From assembly GCA_964369405.1 (NCBI GenBank), contig CAYJGB010000024.1:1-26750 (forward strand): DNA of 26,750 nt, written 5' to 3'. Positions 1-9,100 of the stretch are shown piece by piece. Below the pieces are notes generated by a model. The model was not told where the DNA came from, ran no database searches, and saw only the letters and a list, made by a program, of their open reading frames with translations. Position numbers and translations under genes: made by a program. The DNA is from CAYJFG01 sp964369405 (GTDB taxonomy: Bacteria; Bacillota; Clostridia; Oscillospirales; Acutalibacteraceae). How positions within the stretch are numbered: the stretch's first letter is position 1; each line of letters opens with the position of its first letter.

Positions 1-67
1 TTTCGCCTTTAATAACTCATTTAAGCATTTTGCAAAGATGCTTTATAGGTGTACTTCATTTGACGGA
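1..67 (+). mobile_element. End of an IS30-like insertion sequence (partial)
   Basis: Positions 44-67 are the inverse complement, with one mismatch in 24, of positions 26586-26609. The latter lie just upstream of an IS30-type transposase start. The copy here is therefore read as the right end of a second, related element entering from outside the window. The bases internal to the repeat differ from those internal to the 26586 end, which fits a right end rather than an inverted left end and would place both elements in the same orientation. No transposase reading frame can be assigned with confidence in the 43 bases before the repeat. Element identity rests on the shared repeat and the downstream transposase start. 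Confidence 0.6.
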
Positions 68-139
68 CACGCACCACCGACAACATACACCACTTTATTT
101 TACGGTTACATCTGACGAGTAAAATATTCTATAGAACGC

Positions 140-168
140 AAAAAAACTCCTAGAATTTCTTCTAAGAG
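140..168 (-). terminator. Rho-independent terminator, minus strand
   Basis: On the minus strand a 9-bp stem (arms 160-168 and 147-155, one wobble or mismatch) with a 4-base loop is followed at once by seven Ts (complement of A140-A146). This is a normal intrinsic terminator shape. It is the second of two minus-strand terminators here and may end transcripts leaking past the tRNA-like remnant or out of the pilus operon. Confidence 0.6.
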
Positions 169-214
169 CAAGTTTAAGACTTTCCTATTTCACAAAATAA
201 TAACGCAAGAAACA

Positions 215-244
215 GAAAAATGCACCTCACATAATGTGAAGTGC
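215..244 (-). terminator. Rho-independent terminator, minus strand
   Basis: A near-perfect 11-bp inverted repeat around a one-base centre (222-244, one mismatch) is followed on the minus strand by ATTTTTCTG. It lies just downstream, in minus orientation, of the tRNA-Asn-like sequence, as expected for the terminator of a former tRNA transcript. It could also end the long operon that stops at 629. Confidence 0.55.
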
Positions 245-270
245 GATATATCTGTGGCGATACGCCACTG

Positions 271-346
271 ACTCCGAAAGCTTGGACTTAAACCTTCGAC
301 CCTGCGGTTAACAGCCGCATGCTCTGGCGAGTGTATACTAAAACAT
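271..346 (-). pseudogene. Decayed tRNA-Asn(GTT)-like sequence
   Basis: Read on the minus strand, 282-325 strongly resembles the middle and 3' part of bacterial tRNA-Asn. It has AGAGC of the D arm, a perfect 5-bp anticodon stem, the loop CTGTTAA with anticodon GTT, and GGGTC followed by a T-arm-like stretch. The T stem no longer pairs, and the 5' acceptor strand and D arm do not match the 3' side, so a functional cloverleaf is unlikely. A 6-bp GC-rich hairpin (254-268) and a terminator follow it. I read it as a tRNA remnant, possibly an old integration scar. The exact ends are estimates. Confidence 0.5.
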
Positions 347-628
347 TAAAAAATCTCATCAATTGCCTTTACACGTTTTGTACTAAAGGCTCTGTTCAAA
401 ACAACTTTTTATCAATATATATTTCAGCTGTTTCGATTTAAAACTCTGCTATTCTTCCCACTAAACTCTTTTTCTTTGTCTATACATTATATATGCACAA
501 AATTTTCTGTTTCAAAAACTTTTATAAAATCTCTGTCTTTTTCTAAATATCGACTTATCAACAATGTATATACTAACTATATTTTTCTAGATATAAATAA
601 AATTTAATACTAATTTTATTCTTTTAAT
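347..628. other. Non-coding stretch, nothing recognised
   Basis: This AT-rich stretch lies between the tRNA-like remnant and the end of the last operon gene. I see no reading frame with a ribosome binding site on either strand and no repeat shared with the rest of the window. The only structure is a weak all-AT inverted repeat at 596-620 just past the stop codon at 629, too unstable to be called a terminator. Confidence 0.5.
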
Positions 629-2074
629 TTAGCATAACTTAAATTCTTCATTAGAAAATTTTATACTATCACCAATTACTATCTCTACATCTTCATTACT
701 GTTAATTTTTACACCATTCACATATGTATTATTTGTAGAGTTTAAATCACATACAAAGTATCTATCGTTATACTTAGAAATTTTTGCATGTATCCTGCTA
801 ATAGTATTATTATTAATATGGATGTTCACATTATTTAAACTTTTGCCAATTAGTGTTACATCATTTTGTATAGAATATTTAACACCATTGCTGATATTCT
901 CTAAAGACATTTCTTCATTCAGCAAAGTAGTTCCTTCATCAGTAAAATCTTCATTGCATACCTGAGTTTCTTTATTAATATTACTTTCAACATTGCTAAT
1001 ACTAGGTTGGACTGAATTATCTTTGGAATTATAAGACGGTTTAGAGCTAGGAATACTGATATTACTTTTTTCACTATTAGGTACCTTAAAGCCCACATTT
1101 TCACTTGCTGTCGGTGGCTTGTTAAACATATTATTACTTTGTGGATTAATAGTACTATGATTTTTCTTTTGATTATTATATTTTTCACGATTTTCTTTAT
1201 TGTAATGTAACAATAAATTCATAAAAGTTATAGGTTTTTCGTTACTATTATCCACGCTTACATTTGTATTTTTACTTACATTATTGATGTGAATAGATTT
1301 ATTAGGAATAGCATAATTAGTGTTTGTAGCAGGTTCATTTTTAGGTTTTACTTTTTCATTTAACTTTTTATTATTATCAACCACATTATTAATAGCATTG
1401 CTACGTTGTTTAATAGAGTTAATATTTGATTGTGGTTTAGATGAAGTAGTTTGTTGACTTATATTGTTCTGTACTCTATTGTTTGGTACTTTATTTATTT
1501 GACTATTATTATTTAAAGGTTGATTACTAGATAATTTTTTTAGTAAAGCATTAAATTCTTTTATAGAAAAAGAATTGCTTGAATTTAAGTAATTCAATAA
1601 AATAGGTATATAATCCAAATTTTCACTTTGATTAAACCTTGGCTTTAATAATATATTAGTAAAAAACAATCTTAAATTTATATTGTCCTTTTTTTTATGC
1701 TCAATAGGCAAGCAAATTAATTCAACTGAATTTGTCTCGGTATTAACAAAAACAAAATTAAAATCCAAAACAAAATTATATGTATTAATCATATAATCAT
1801 CTGCAATTAGCAGTATGTGACTAAAGCTATGCAACACGCTCAATAATTTTTCTCTAGTAATTTCATTTTCTAAATATTTTTCAAGTGATACTTTTGAAAC
1901 TATATTGTAGTTAAGTATTTTCTCATTATTTAGATCTGAATAAACAATAGGTAATATTCCTTCAATTTTATTATTAATCAACATTCCTAATACTATTTCA
2001 TCAATTACTTCTTCATTCTTTAGATTATATTCTAAATAACAATTAGTTCCTTGTATTATTTCTTTAAAAATCAA
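629..2074 (-). CDS. FHA-domain protein with DUF6382-like N-terminus
   Basis: This 481-residue protein is probably a cytoplasmic phosphothreonine reader. Residues 1 to about 185 resemble the N-terminal region of the other FHA protein in this window (23646-24674). The shared stretch includes FVFVN followed by a hydrophobic LICLPIE-like strand, and is probably the DUF6382 domain. Residues about 190-370 are a low-complexity Asn/Ser/Gln linker. Residues about 405-481 form an FHA domain with IGK, SRIHA (426-430) and NSTNNTYVNG, the phosphothreonine-binding loops. Just before it lies DEGTTLLNEE (Thr382, Thr383), which resembles the kinase-target motif of GarA/OdhI-type FHA switches. The start is TTG, set by AGGAGAGG, which overlaps the upstream gene's stop codon. 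It is the last gene of the operon. Confidence 0.85.
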   Translation of the reverse strand: MIFKEIIQGTNCYLEYNLKNEEVIDEIVLGMLINNKIEGILPIVYSDLNNEKILNYNIVSKVSLEKYLENEITREKLLSVLHSFSHILLIADDYMINTYNFVLDFNFVFVNTETNSVELICLPIEHKKKDNINLRLFFTNILLKPRFNQSENLDYIPILLNYLNSSNSFSIKEFNALLKKLSSNQPLNNNSQINKVPNNRVQNNISQQTTSSKPQSNINSIKQRSNAINNVVDNNKKLNEKVKPKNEPATNTNYAIPNKSIHINNVSKNTNVSVDNSNEKPITFMNLLLHYNKENREKYNNQKKNHSTINPQSNNMFNKPPTASENVGFKVPNSEKSNISIPSSKPSYNSKDNSVQPSISNVESNINKETQVCNEDFTDEGTTLLNEEMSLENISNGVKYSIQNDVTLIGKSLNNVNIHINNNTISRIHAKISKYNDRYFVCDLNSTNNTYVNGVKINSNEDVEIVIGDSIKFSNEEFKLC

Positions 2075-2086
2075 TGTTACCTCTCC

Positions 2087-3382
2087 TTAAAAATATTTAT
2101 AAAATTTTAACATTTGCCATTTTTCTCCAATTTTAACAAAGTTAGATCCAATACTTGTAAAATATTTTACATCATCATAATTAGGCTCGACAACCATTTC
2201 AAATTCTTGGTTAACAAACCCCCATTTATCATTAATTCTAACAGCTGCATACCCATTAGAAAAAGATTTTGCTTCTGAATATTTATGTTCAACTATCTTT
2301 CCGTCAATATCAACAAATTGCCATTCTCCATCAATTTGCACAGTTGCATAATTGCCTCCTTCAAATGTATTAGCATTCTCGTATTTATTGTCATTCACTT
2401 TCTCGCCATTTGTATTAAACATATAATATGAGCCATCTGTTTTTGCAAAAAACCTTTCATTGTTAATAGCAAATAAATTTTCATTAATAACTACATCATC
2501 AAAACTAGTTTCAGATACTTTTTCTCCGCTTGTATTAATTAAACTCCATTTATCTTTGATTTTAACCAGTGCCACTTCGTAATTAAATTCTGTAACTTGA
2601 TCATACTCTCCAAAAGCTTTTTCAAGTTCACTGTTTAAGAATGTATATTTACCATTTGACATCAATGCAGATACTAACCCATTTGAAAGCACTCCAAATG
2701 ATGCATACTCTTCGTCTGCAATTTTAGCTTTCTTTCCGTATGAATTAATAAAATAAGCATTATTATCATTATCTACAACCGCAGCAAAAGAATCAACTGA
2801 AAATGGAGCTACTTCTTTATAAATCATTGAAATAAAATTAGAATCTCCTAAAGAAACAAATCCCCACGAAGTACCATTGCGTACTGGAAAAGAACCATTG
2901 CAAAACTGTACTACTTCATCATAAGTGTTATTTGACAAATAATATTCATATTCAATATCGCTTACAATCTTTTGAGTTGTTTCAGAATTTAACCCTCTAT
3001 AATCCAATCTATCAACAACATGAAAACAATTACTATAATCATTAAGAGAATAATAATACTCTAATAATTCTTCGTAAGCTTGAATATCTGTTGGATATTT
3101 ATCAATCGTATTTTCTAACCAAACAATATATTCCTCAACATTTACGTCTTTATACATATGAGCAATTTCAAGATAAAGATCAACTGTTTCTAAAATATCT
3201 AACGAATTATAATAATACGGAAGAGCATAGTCAGTGAGACCTTTTTCTGCATTTTCTCTAGCTAAAGTTAAGTTAGTGTCATAAGTATTTTTCAATTCTG
3301 TTGAAGTTGTCGTAAAATTATAAATTGCTATACACATTAAAAATACTAAAGCTATCGGTAAAATTTTATTATACTTTTTCAT
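2087..3382 (-). CDS. Membrane-anchored TPR and WG-repeat protein
   Basis: The protein has 431 residues. Residues 6-24 are a hydrophobic N-terminal anchor or uncleaved signal, so the remainder should lie outside the cell. Residues about 35-155 are helical with a TPR-like spacing (YALPYYYNSLDIL, then repeated Tyr-rich helices). From about residue 165 to the end there are WG-type beta repeats, recognisable as WGFV, WSLIN, WQFVD and WGFVN units about 40-45 residues apart with intervening (D/N)GE/K turns. WG repeats are generally thought to mediate protein binding. The place between the prepilin peptidase and the FHA gene suggests an extracytoplasmic accessory or sensor of the Tad system. Start ATG has AGGAG upstream. 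The binding partner is unknown. Confidence 0.8.
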   Translation of the reverse strand: MKKYNKILPIALVFLMCIAIYNFTTTSTELKNTYDTNLTLARENAEKGLTDYALPYYYNSLDILETVDLYLEIAHMYKDVNVEEYIVWLENTIDKYPTDIQAYEELLEYYYSLNDYSNCFHVVDRLDYRGLNSETTQKIVSDIEYEYYLSNNTYDEVVQFCNGSFPVRNGTSWGFVSLGDSNFISMIYKEVAPFSVDSFAAVVDNDNNAYFINSYGKKAKIADEEYASFGVLSNGLVSALMSNGKYTFLNSELEKAFGEYDQVTEFNYEVALVKIKDKWSLINTSGEKVSETSFDDVVINENLFAINNERFFAKTDGSYYMFNTNGEKVNDNKYENANTFEGGNYATVQIDGEWQFVDIDGKIVEHKYSEAKSFSNGYAAVRINDKWGFVNQEFEMVVEPNYDDVKYFTSIGSNFVKIGEKWQMLKFYKYF

Positions 3383-3398
3383 TTTTTTCCAACTCCTA

Positions 3399-4067
3399 TT
3401 ATACGCCTAGAATACAAACTGCTAATATCGTTCCAATTAAAATACTTGGTCCGAAAGAAATTGTATCTTTACGTTTTTTCTTTTTTAAAATCATTAAAAC
3501 AATAGATATAAAGAAAGAGGTCATTAACGACAGGAATATTGCAGATATGGAATTTATTGTATTTAAATAAAGACACATAACTGCAAAAAGTTTAATATCT
3601 CCCATTCCAATACTATTTTTAAATATAAGTAAAAGCATGACAAAAAACGCAACAACAATAGCAGACAATATAATATTATTTATTAAGCTTTGCAATGCAT
3701 TTTCTGAGATAGCGAACTCAAGTGCAAATATCACAACTCTAGAAACAAGTAAGATTAATAATAAATAATTAGGAATCACATTTTTTCTATAGTCTATAGC
3801 TGCAACTGAAACTAACACTAAACAGAAGATAATAGCTTTAATTTGTTCTAGAATATCACTATTATAAGAATACAAATAAATACAAGTTATTAAACACATA
3901 GTAACTACAATAGAAATAACAATGAAAACAATTTTATTTTTAGAATTCACTTGAAGTAATCTTAGATTTAATCTGTTAATTTTTTTATTATTTAAATAAA
4001 AACAGGTATAAATGTATGTAAAACCCATTGTAATCAAAGCGATTATAATATCTATAAATAAATTCAT
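3399..4067 (-). CDS. tadV: A24 prepilin peptidase (TadV/CpaA-like)
   Basis: This 222-residue polytopic membrane aspartyl protease should cleave the Flp pilin and pseudopilins of this locus after glycine at the cytoplasmic face. The two A24 catalytic signatures are present: Asp92 in IDYRKNVIPN, and the GMGD motif with Asp157. Both adjoin hydrophobic segments, with about six membrane helices in all. It lacks the N-terminal zinc/methylase domain of full-length PilD proteins, which is normal for short TadV/CpaA-type enzymes. The start ATG has AGGGG nine bases upstream. It follows the second TadE-like gene by 12 nt. Family assignment is strong; the symbol is by analogy. Confidence 0.88.
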   Translation of the reverse strand: MNLFIDIIIALITMGFTYIYTCFYLNNKKINRLNLRLLQVNSKNKIVFIVISIVVTMCLITCIYLYSYNSDILEQIKAIIFCLVLVSVAAIDYRKNVIPNYLLLILLVSRVVIFALEFAISENALQSLINNIILSAIVVAFFVMLLLIFKNSIGMGDIKLFAVMCLYLNTINSISAIFLSLMTSFFISIVLMILKKKKRKDTISFGPSILIGTILAVCILGV

Positions 4068-4079
4068 GATGTATACCCC

Positions 4080-5402
4080 TTATTTCTTTGTAGTTGTTCC
4101 ATTGCCAAATTCACTTCTTACCTCAAACACCACGTTTTGTTCACCCATTTCAGTAATAATTCTTTCTATTTCTTCTTTTAATCCTTCATCTTCGGGAATA
4201 ACAATAACAACTTTTTTAAAAACATTATTGTTACCATAAGTTGTATAATCACTATCTTGTGACGGTTTATTTATAGTAATTTCTGATAAGTTATCTACAG
4301 AAGCGTTCATGCTACTAGCCAACGCTTTTAATGAATTTATAATAATTGTTTCATCAATTTCATCTACTGACGTAGGACCACCTGCACCAGAAAAAGGATC
4401 CATAGAGCTGATTTTAATTATTTCATTTAAATCTGGGTTATATAAATCCAGTTGATCTACACCATACACTTCACTGTACCCTTGAGCAGACAACTCATCT
4501 GTAATATAAGAATTAATTATATTGTTTCTTTCAGTTTGAGAAGTTTGATTCCATACTGCGCTACCATCTTCATTAAAGGGAGAATTTTCTATATCTTCAA
4601 TAGTTCTAAAAGAAATATCTCCAGCAGACCACCCATAAGTAGAAGCAACTTGTTCAAAAGTAAAAGTAAAATCTAACGGCAACAATGGTATTAGTTTAAT
4701 TTTATATTTGGCAACTACAGTTATCTCATTTGAGCCAGCAGGAAACAATGTAGAACTAGAAAAGTCTATGGAATCATAATAATTATTATTTTCCGAATAA
4801 ATACCAAGGTTTTTTAGGTAAGTTTCTATGTCTCCACCTTTTTCATTAGTTAGGTGTTTTTCACATAATGCTTTCGACAAGTTAGCAGCAATAACTCTAG
4901 AAACTAATAAATCCATACCATCACTAGCTACTAATTTAGAAACTCCAAAAATCATTGATAATGGATCTTTAGCAATATCATCAAATAGTTCCATTGTATT
5001 AGCCGAGCTATTCATAATATTATCAGCAGAGCCTAACAACTCTTCCCAATTCGCCACATCTCCACTAATATCTTGAGGTTCAACCTTAGTATCTTGTCCT
5101 AAGTTTTCAATTTCTGTAAAAACAGCATTCACGTTTTCCATTATCTCGTCAATATTTTCAGTTTGTGCCTGTCCGCTTTCATTCAAGTTTTTTTGACTAT
5201 CTGGTATACCTGTCAAAGAATACAAATAGCTATATTGCGATATTTCTTTAGCTGTTGTATTAATAGCATTAGATATAACTGTTTGTGCTACACAAATATT
5301 AACTACTGTTAATATTGTAATTATCGCAAACATAAAAGCTGTTAAAGAAATAGTTGCTTCTATTGTTACATTACCATTTTCACATTTTAAGTTTTTAAAC
5401 AT
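4080..5402 (-). CDS. Large TadE-like pseudopilin
   Basis: A 440-residue protein with a prepilin-like N-terminus. Gly10 precedes NVTIE, which puts Glu15 at position +5 after the likely cleavage site. A hydrophobic helix follows (about 16-40). This is the class of signal cut by the A24 peptidase encoded next to it. The long C-terminal region should be exported; it is polar, with no domain I recognise and little Cys. It is much longer than classical TadE proteins (roughly 150-200 residues), so it may be a minor or tip pseudopilin. The start is ATG with AGGAG about 11 bases upstream. It sits between the lipoprotein and prepilin peptidase genes. Function is inferred from signal and context. Confidence 0.7.
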   Translation of the reverse strand: MFKNLKCENGNVTIEATISLTAFMFAIITILTVVNICVAQTVISNAINTTAKEISQYSYLYSLTGIPDSQKNLNESGQAQTENIDEIMENVNAVFTEIENLGQDTKVEPQDISGDVANWEELLGSADNIMNSSANTMELFDDIAKDPLSMIFGVSKLVASDGMDLLVSRVIAANLSKALCEKHLTNEKGGDIETYLKNLGIYSENNNYYDSIDFSSSTLFPAGSNEITVVAKYKIKLIPLLPLDFTFTFEQVASTYGWSAGDISFRTIEDIENSPFNEDGSAVWNQTSQTERNNIINSYITDELSAQGYSEVYGVDQLDLYNPDLNEIIKISSMDPFSGAGGPTSVDEIDETIIINSLKALASSMNASVDNLSEITINKPSQDSDYTTYGNNNVFKKVVIVIPEDEGLKEEIERIITEMGEQNVVFEVRSEFGNGTTTKK

Positions 5403-5437
5403 AACAATTACATCTCCTAATTTTTTATATTATATAT

Positions 5438-6127
5438 TTAATCTCTTGACTCAACTCTTACTGTTTGTATCATTTCATCTATATAATGTCTTATCTCTTC
5501 TTCTATTTCTTCTGGTCTTGTAGTATATCCTGCTTGAAGTATACAACCAAATATACTAAACGGTTCATTTTCAACAATAAATGAATAACCTATTAATAAT
5601 CCGTCATACACTTCTACTCCTTGTCTTTCTACCGTACCTTCAAATTTAAGAACGTCTATTCCGTTTATATTTTCTATTGAAGAACTCTCTATATTGTCGC
5701 TTAAAATCATGTTGTAGTCTGACCTATTCTGTATGTGTTTTTCTAATGTTAGCTCGTATGCTATTTGTAAATTTTCTTCTGTTTCTTCCAACTCTTCCCG
5801 TGCAAAAGATACATTAATATAATATTCATCCCCCATTGCAAAGTAATCGCCATTTCCCGATTCATATTGCTGATAATCAGGTCCATTTATTTTTACTACG
5901 TGTTCAAAATCTTCAGTAAGCTTTGAATATTCTAGTGGTAAATCTTCAAATATTTTATAACCTAAATCTTTCGCTTCTGTCACACTCTCTGTAGTTTTGT
6001 TATTTTCTTCTGTGGTACTAGTTGTTTCTCCATTTTGAGAAGTTTCTGTATCTTCTGCTGTTTGACTACAAGCCACCATTGTTGTTGCTAATATTGCTGT
6101 TAATATTATTACGATTATTTTCTTCAT
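5438..6127 (-). CDS. Putative lipoprotein of the Tad locus
   Basis: This 229-residue protein has a lipoprotein signal peptide: MKK, a hydrophobic stretch and a lipobox MVAC, with Cys20 the likely lipidated residue. A Thr/Ser/Glu-rich flexible linker (about 21-52) leads to an extracellular alpha/beta region of about 175 residues that I do not recognise. It lacks pilotin features that I could name. It lies in the middle of pilus genes with 16-nt and 35-nt gaps to its neighbours and a GGAG ribosome binding site, so it is probably co-expressed. It may help anchor or assemble surface pilus components at the membrane face, but this is only context-based. Confidence 0.75.
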   Translation of the reverse strand: MKKIIVIILTAILATTMVACSQTAEDTETSQNGETTSTTEENNKTTESVTEAKDLGYKIFEDLPLEYSKLTEDFEHVVKINGPDYQQYESGNGDYFAMGDEYYINVSFAREELEETEENLQIAYELTLEKHIQNRSDYNMILSDNIESSSIENINGIDVLKFEGTVERQGVEVYDGLLIGYSFIVENEPFSIFGCILQAGYTTRPEEIEEEIRHYIDEMIQTVRVESRD

Positions 6128-6143
6128 ACTTTTTTCTCCTTTT

Positions 6144-9100
6144 TTAGTAACCTTTAATATTATTATATTCTACTATAAAGCTAGTACCGTTTGTCGCAGG
6201 ATTATTTTCTACATCTGCAAATATAGGCATAGCTAGAAAAGTAGGCTTAACTTGTATTTTTGCATATATATTCAAATATACTGCAGAATTAGATAATAAA
6301 TACTCACTATTCCCTGTTACCTTTGCCATATTTACTTGCATTACATCTGCTGTTCTTAACAATACACCTTCTTCATCTGTATATAATGATACCATTAAAA
6401 ATAATCTTAAATAATCATCATACGAAAAAGAAAGCAAACCTGATATTCCTGTATTCCCATTTCCTGATAAAGAGCTAGAACCTCCACTACCAAAAACACC
6501 ATCTAGTTGTGTATTAATCGCATCTTTTAACTCATCTGCTCCATTTTCAGCTGCACTTTTAATTTCAGCCATAGCTTCGTCTTTTGCATTTTTTATCATG
6601 TCACTACCATTTATAATTTGGTCAGTTATTGTTTTACGTAAATTATCTATTATTTCATTTATCTCTTCTGCTGCTGAATTAATATAATCTGTACCTTGTT
6701 GACTTATATTATCTCCTGATAGATTCAGACTTTCGATTATTTGTGTTATATACCCATTATCTACAATTATACTAATAGCCTGTTTTTGTGCCTCGCTTGT
6801 AATGTCATCTCCTAATGTATTTGCCCAATCCTTCAAATTGTTTTCTACTTGTGCAACTTTCTGGTCCATCCCAAGAGTTGCATCATCTAATACTTCTTGT
6901 GCTAATGACGTGAGTTTTTGTATAGCTATATTTGCATTTTCTGTAATCAACTGGTAGTAAGTATCTTCTACCGTATCAGTTACATAACCCTCAACTTCAT
7001 CAATTTTTGCGGTTAATTCTTCGTCTGTATAGTTTAATAGTTCTTGTAACTTTTTGTGACCTTCGTCTATTACATTTCCTGCTATATCTTTTACAATTTC
7101 TCCAGTTTGTGCAACCACTTCATTAATTAGACCACTTATACTCATTCTCCATGTGGAACTGTTTTTGTATAAAGGTACTTCTTTTCCATAAGAAAGTTCT
7201 GACACATCTAACCCAGATTCACACAAAGCGGCTCCTATTATTATTGCAACTTGAATTAATTGAGGTGGAACTACACCTAAAGTTGCTGCTGATATTGGTG
7301 TCGCAATTGCTAACGCTGTGTCTCTTATCTCTGAAGTTGCAAATGCATATATTAGATTAAATGCAAATCTTATACCGAATATTGTTCCATAAGAAGCTAG
7401 TTTATTGCCAGCATTATGCCCACCATACAATATATATTCTACTTCATTTCCAAAAGAAAGATTGTTATCTATGTATGAATTTAATGTTATACTTTGTGGA
7501 TTTGCTATTGTTTTTCCATCTGTATTTTTATCTACAGTATCATAACTAAACATACTTAATATGTAATCGGATACATATAAATTATCTCTAAAACTAACTG
7601 CTAAGCTTTCGACTGCGGATACTAAATTTTCAAACATTGAAGACAATCCAGTAGTAGTGTTATTTAGGTCGGTAGAGTTATCGCTCGAAACACTCGGTGT
7701 TAATGAAACTTTGTTATTAGAAGGCAATGACGGTTGGTCTTTTATTTCATTTGATGACTTTACTGGATTTTCATCTATATCTTTTGGAGTACTTGTATTT
7801 TCTATTAAATTGACTTGATTTTTTGACTGACTATCTATATTATCATATGTATTTTTAATCTCGTCATTTTTCTGGCTTGTGTCTTTAAATTTTGTTTCTA
7901 AATATGTAAAAAAATCTGGTTTACTTGTATCTAAGTTAGGTTGATTTGCACTATCATTTATCCATTTTATATCTATAGCAGTCCCTCCGTCTTTATACGG
8001 TGCTTTAGAAATTATACTATTACAAGCTTCTGCTAGTTTATTTGTATCCATAGGTAACAGTTTTTTATCAGTACCATTAACATAATCATTTATGTTTGGA
8101 TTTAATGCGTCAGATAAATTACTAAGTTCTTTAATCTCATGAACGTTTTTTCCATAAAATGTATCGTCTTTTATTTGTTGACTTAATTTTTCTAAATCAT
8201 CACTTATATTTTTTAATCTTTTACTTAGCTCCTGCACTTCTCCTATGTTTATATCTACATCTAAATCCTCTATTTCTGCTTTATCTTGTGTCGCTAAAGC
8301 AGAATTATCTAGTTTTTCATTATTTGCTGACCCATTCCAATTGTCCTTTGCATTGTCTAATAAACCACCATCTTTAATTGATTTTTCGACTTCTCCTAAA
8401 TAAAAAACTGCATTGTTTAATTCTGTTCGTGCTTTATCTATTTCATTTATAAATGTATTAATTTTATTATAGATATCTACAACTTCGTTCTTCTCCTCTT
8501 TATCTTCATTTAACACATTGCCTACTGTAATAATATCAGCATATGCATTTTTCAATTCAGTTTGTAATTTATTATATGTTTCCACATAACTCTCAGCGTC
8601 CTCATTTAAATCAACAATTTTTTGTTGAGTGGTTTCATCTATCTCTTCACCTTCTGCTACCTTACACATTAATAAATATTTATTAATATTATTTATTTCA
8701 CTAATAAAATCAACTAATTCTGACTCGAAAGAAATAAGATTATTGACACCATTTGCATTTTTATCGTAATTCGTTACTTCGCTAACAAATCTTACTGGAT
8801 CATAACTTCCAAAGTTCCAATAATTTTCTTTGTAATAATCTTTATATTCATTAAGTTTAACTATATAATTTTTTTCATCAATCTTGTCTATTGCTTTATT
8901 TACATCACTTGTTATATCAGATTTTGAGGATTCATAATCAGCTGTTAACTCTTCGGTAGTAATCTGGACTGACTTAGTTTGTCCATTGCTGTCAATACCA
9001 TTAATTAGACTATATTGATTTACCGAAAAGTTATCACCTTTATTTACTGTGTTTTGAAATAATCTATATTTCTGATTGTCTTCATTATTATACAAGTGTT

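Noticed and set aside
596..620. Inverted repeat after the last operon gene as a terminator
   Set aside because: The 9-bp arms are entirely A-T and there is no clear T run; too weak next to the clear terminators at 215-244 and 140-168.
1050..1520. Asn/Ser/Gln-rich stretch as a nucleotide repeat or non-coding element
   Set aside because: It is in frame and continuous with both flanking domains of the FHA protein; a disordered protein linker explains it.
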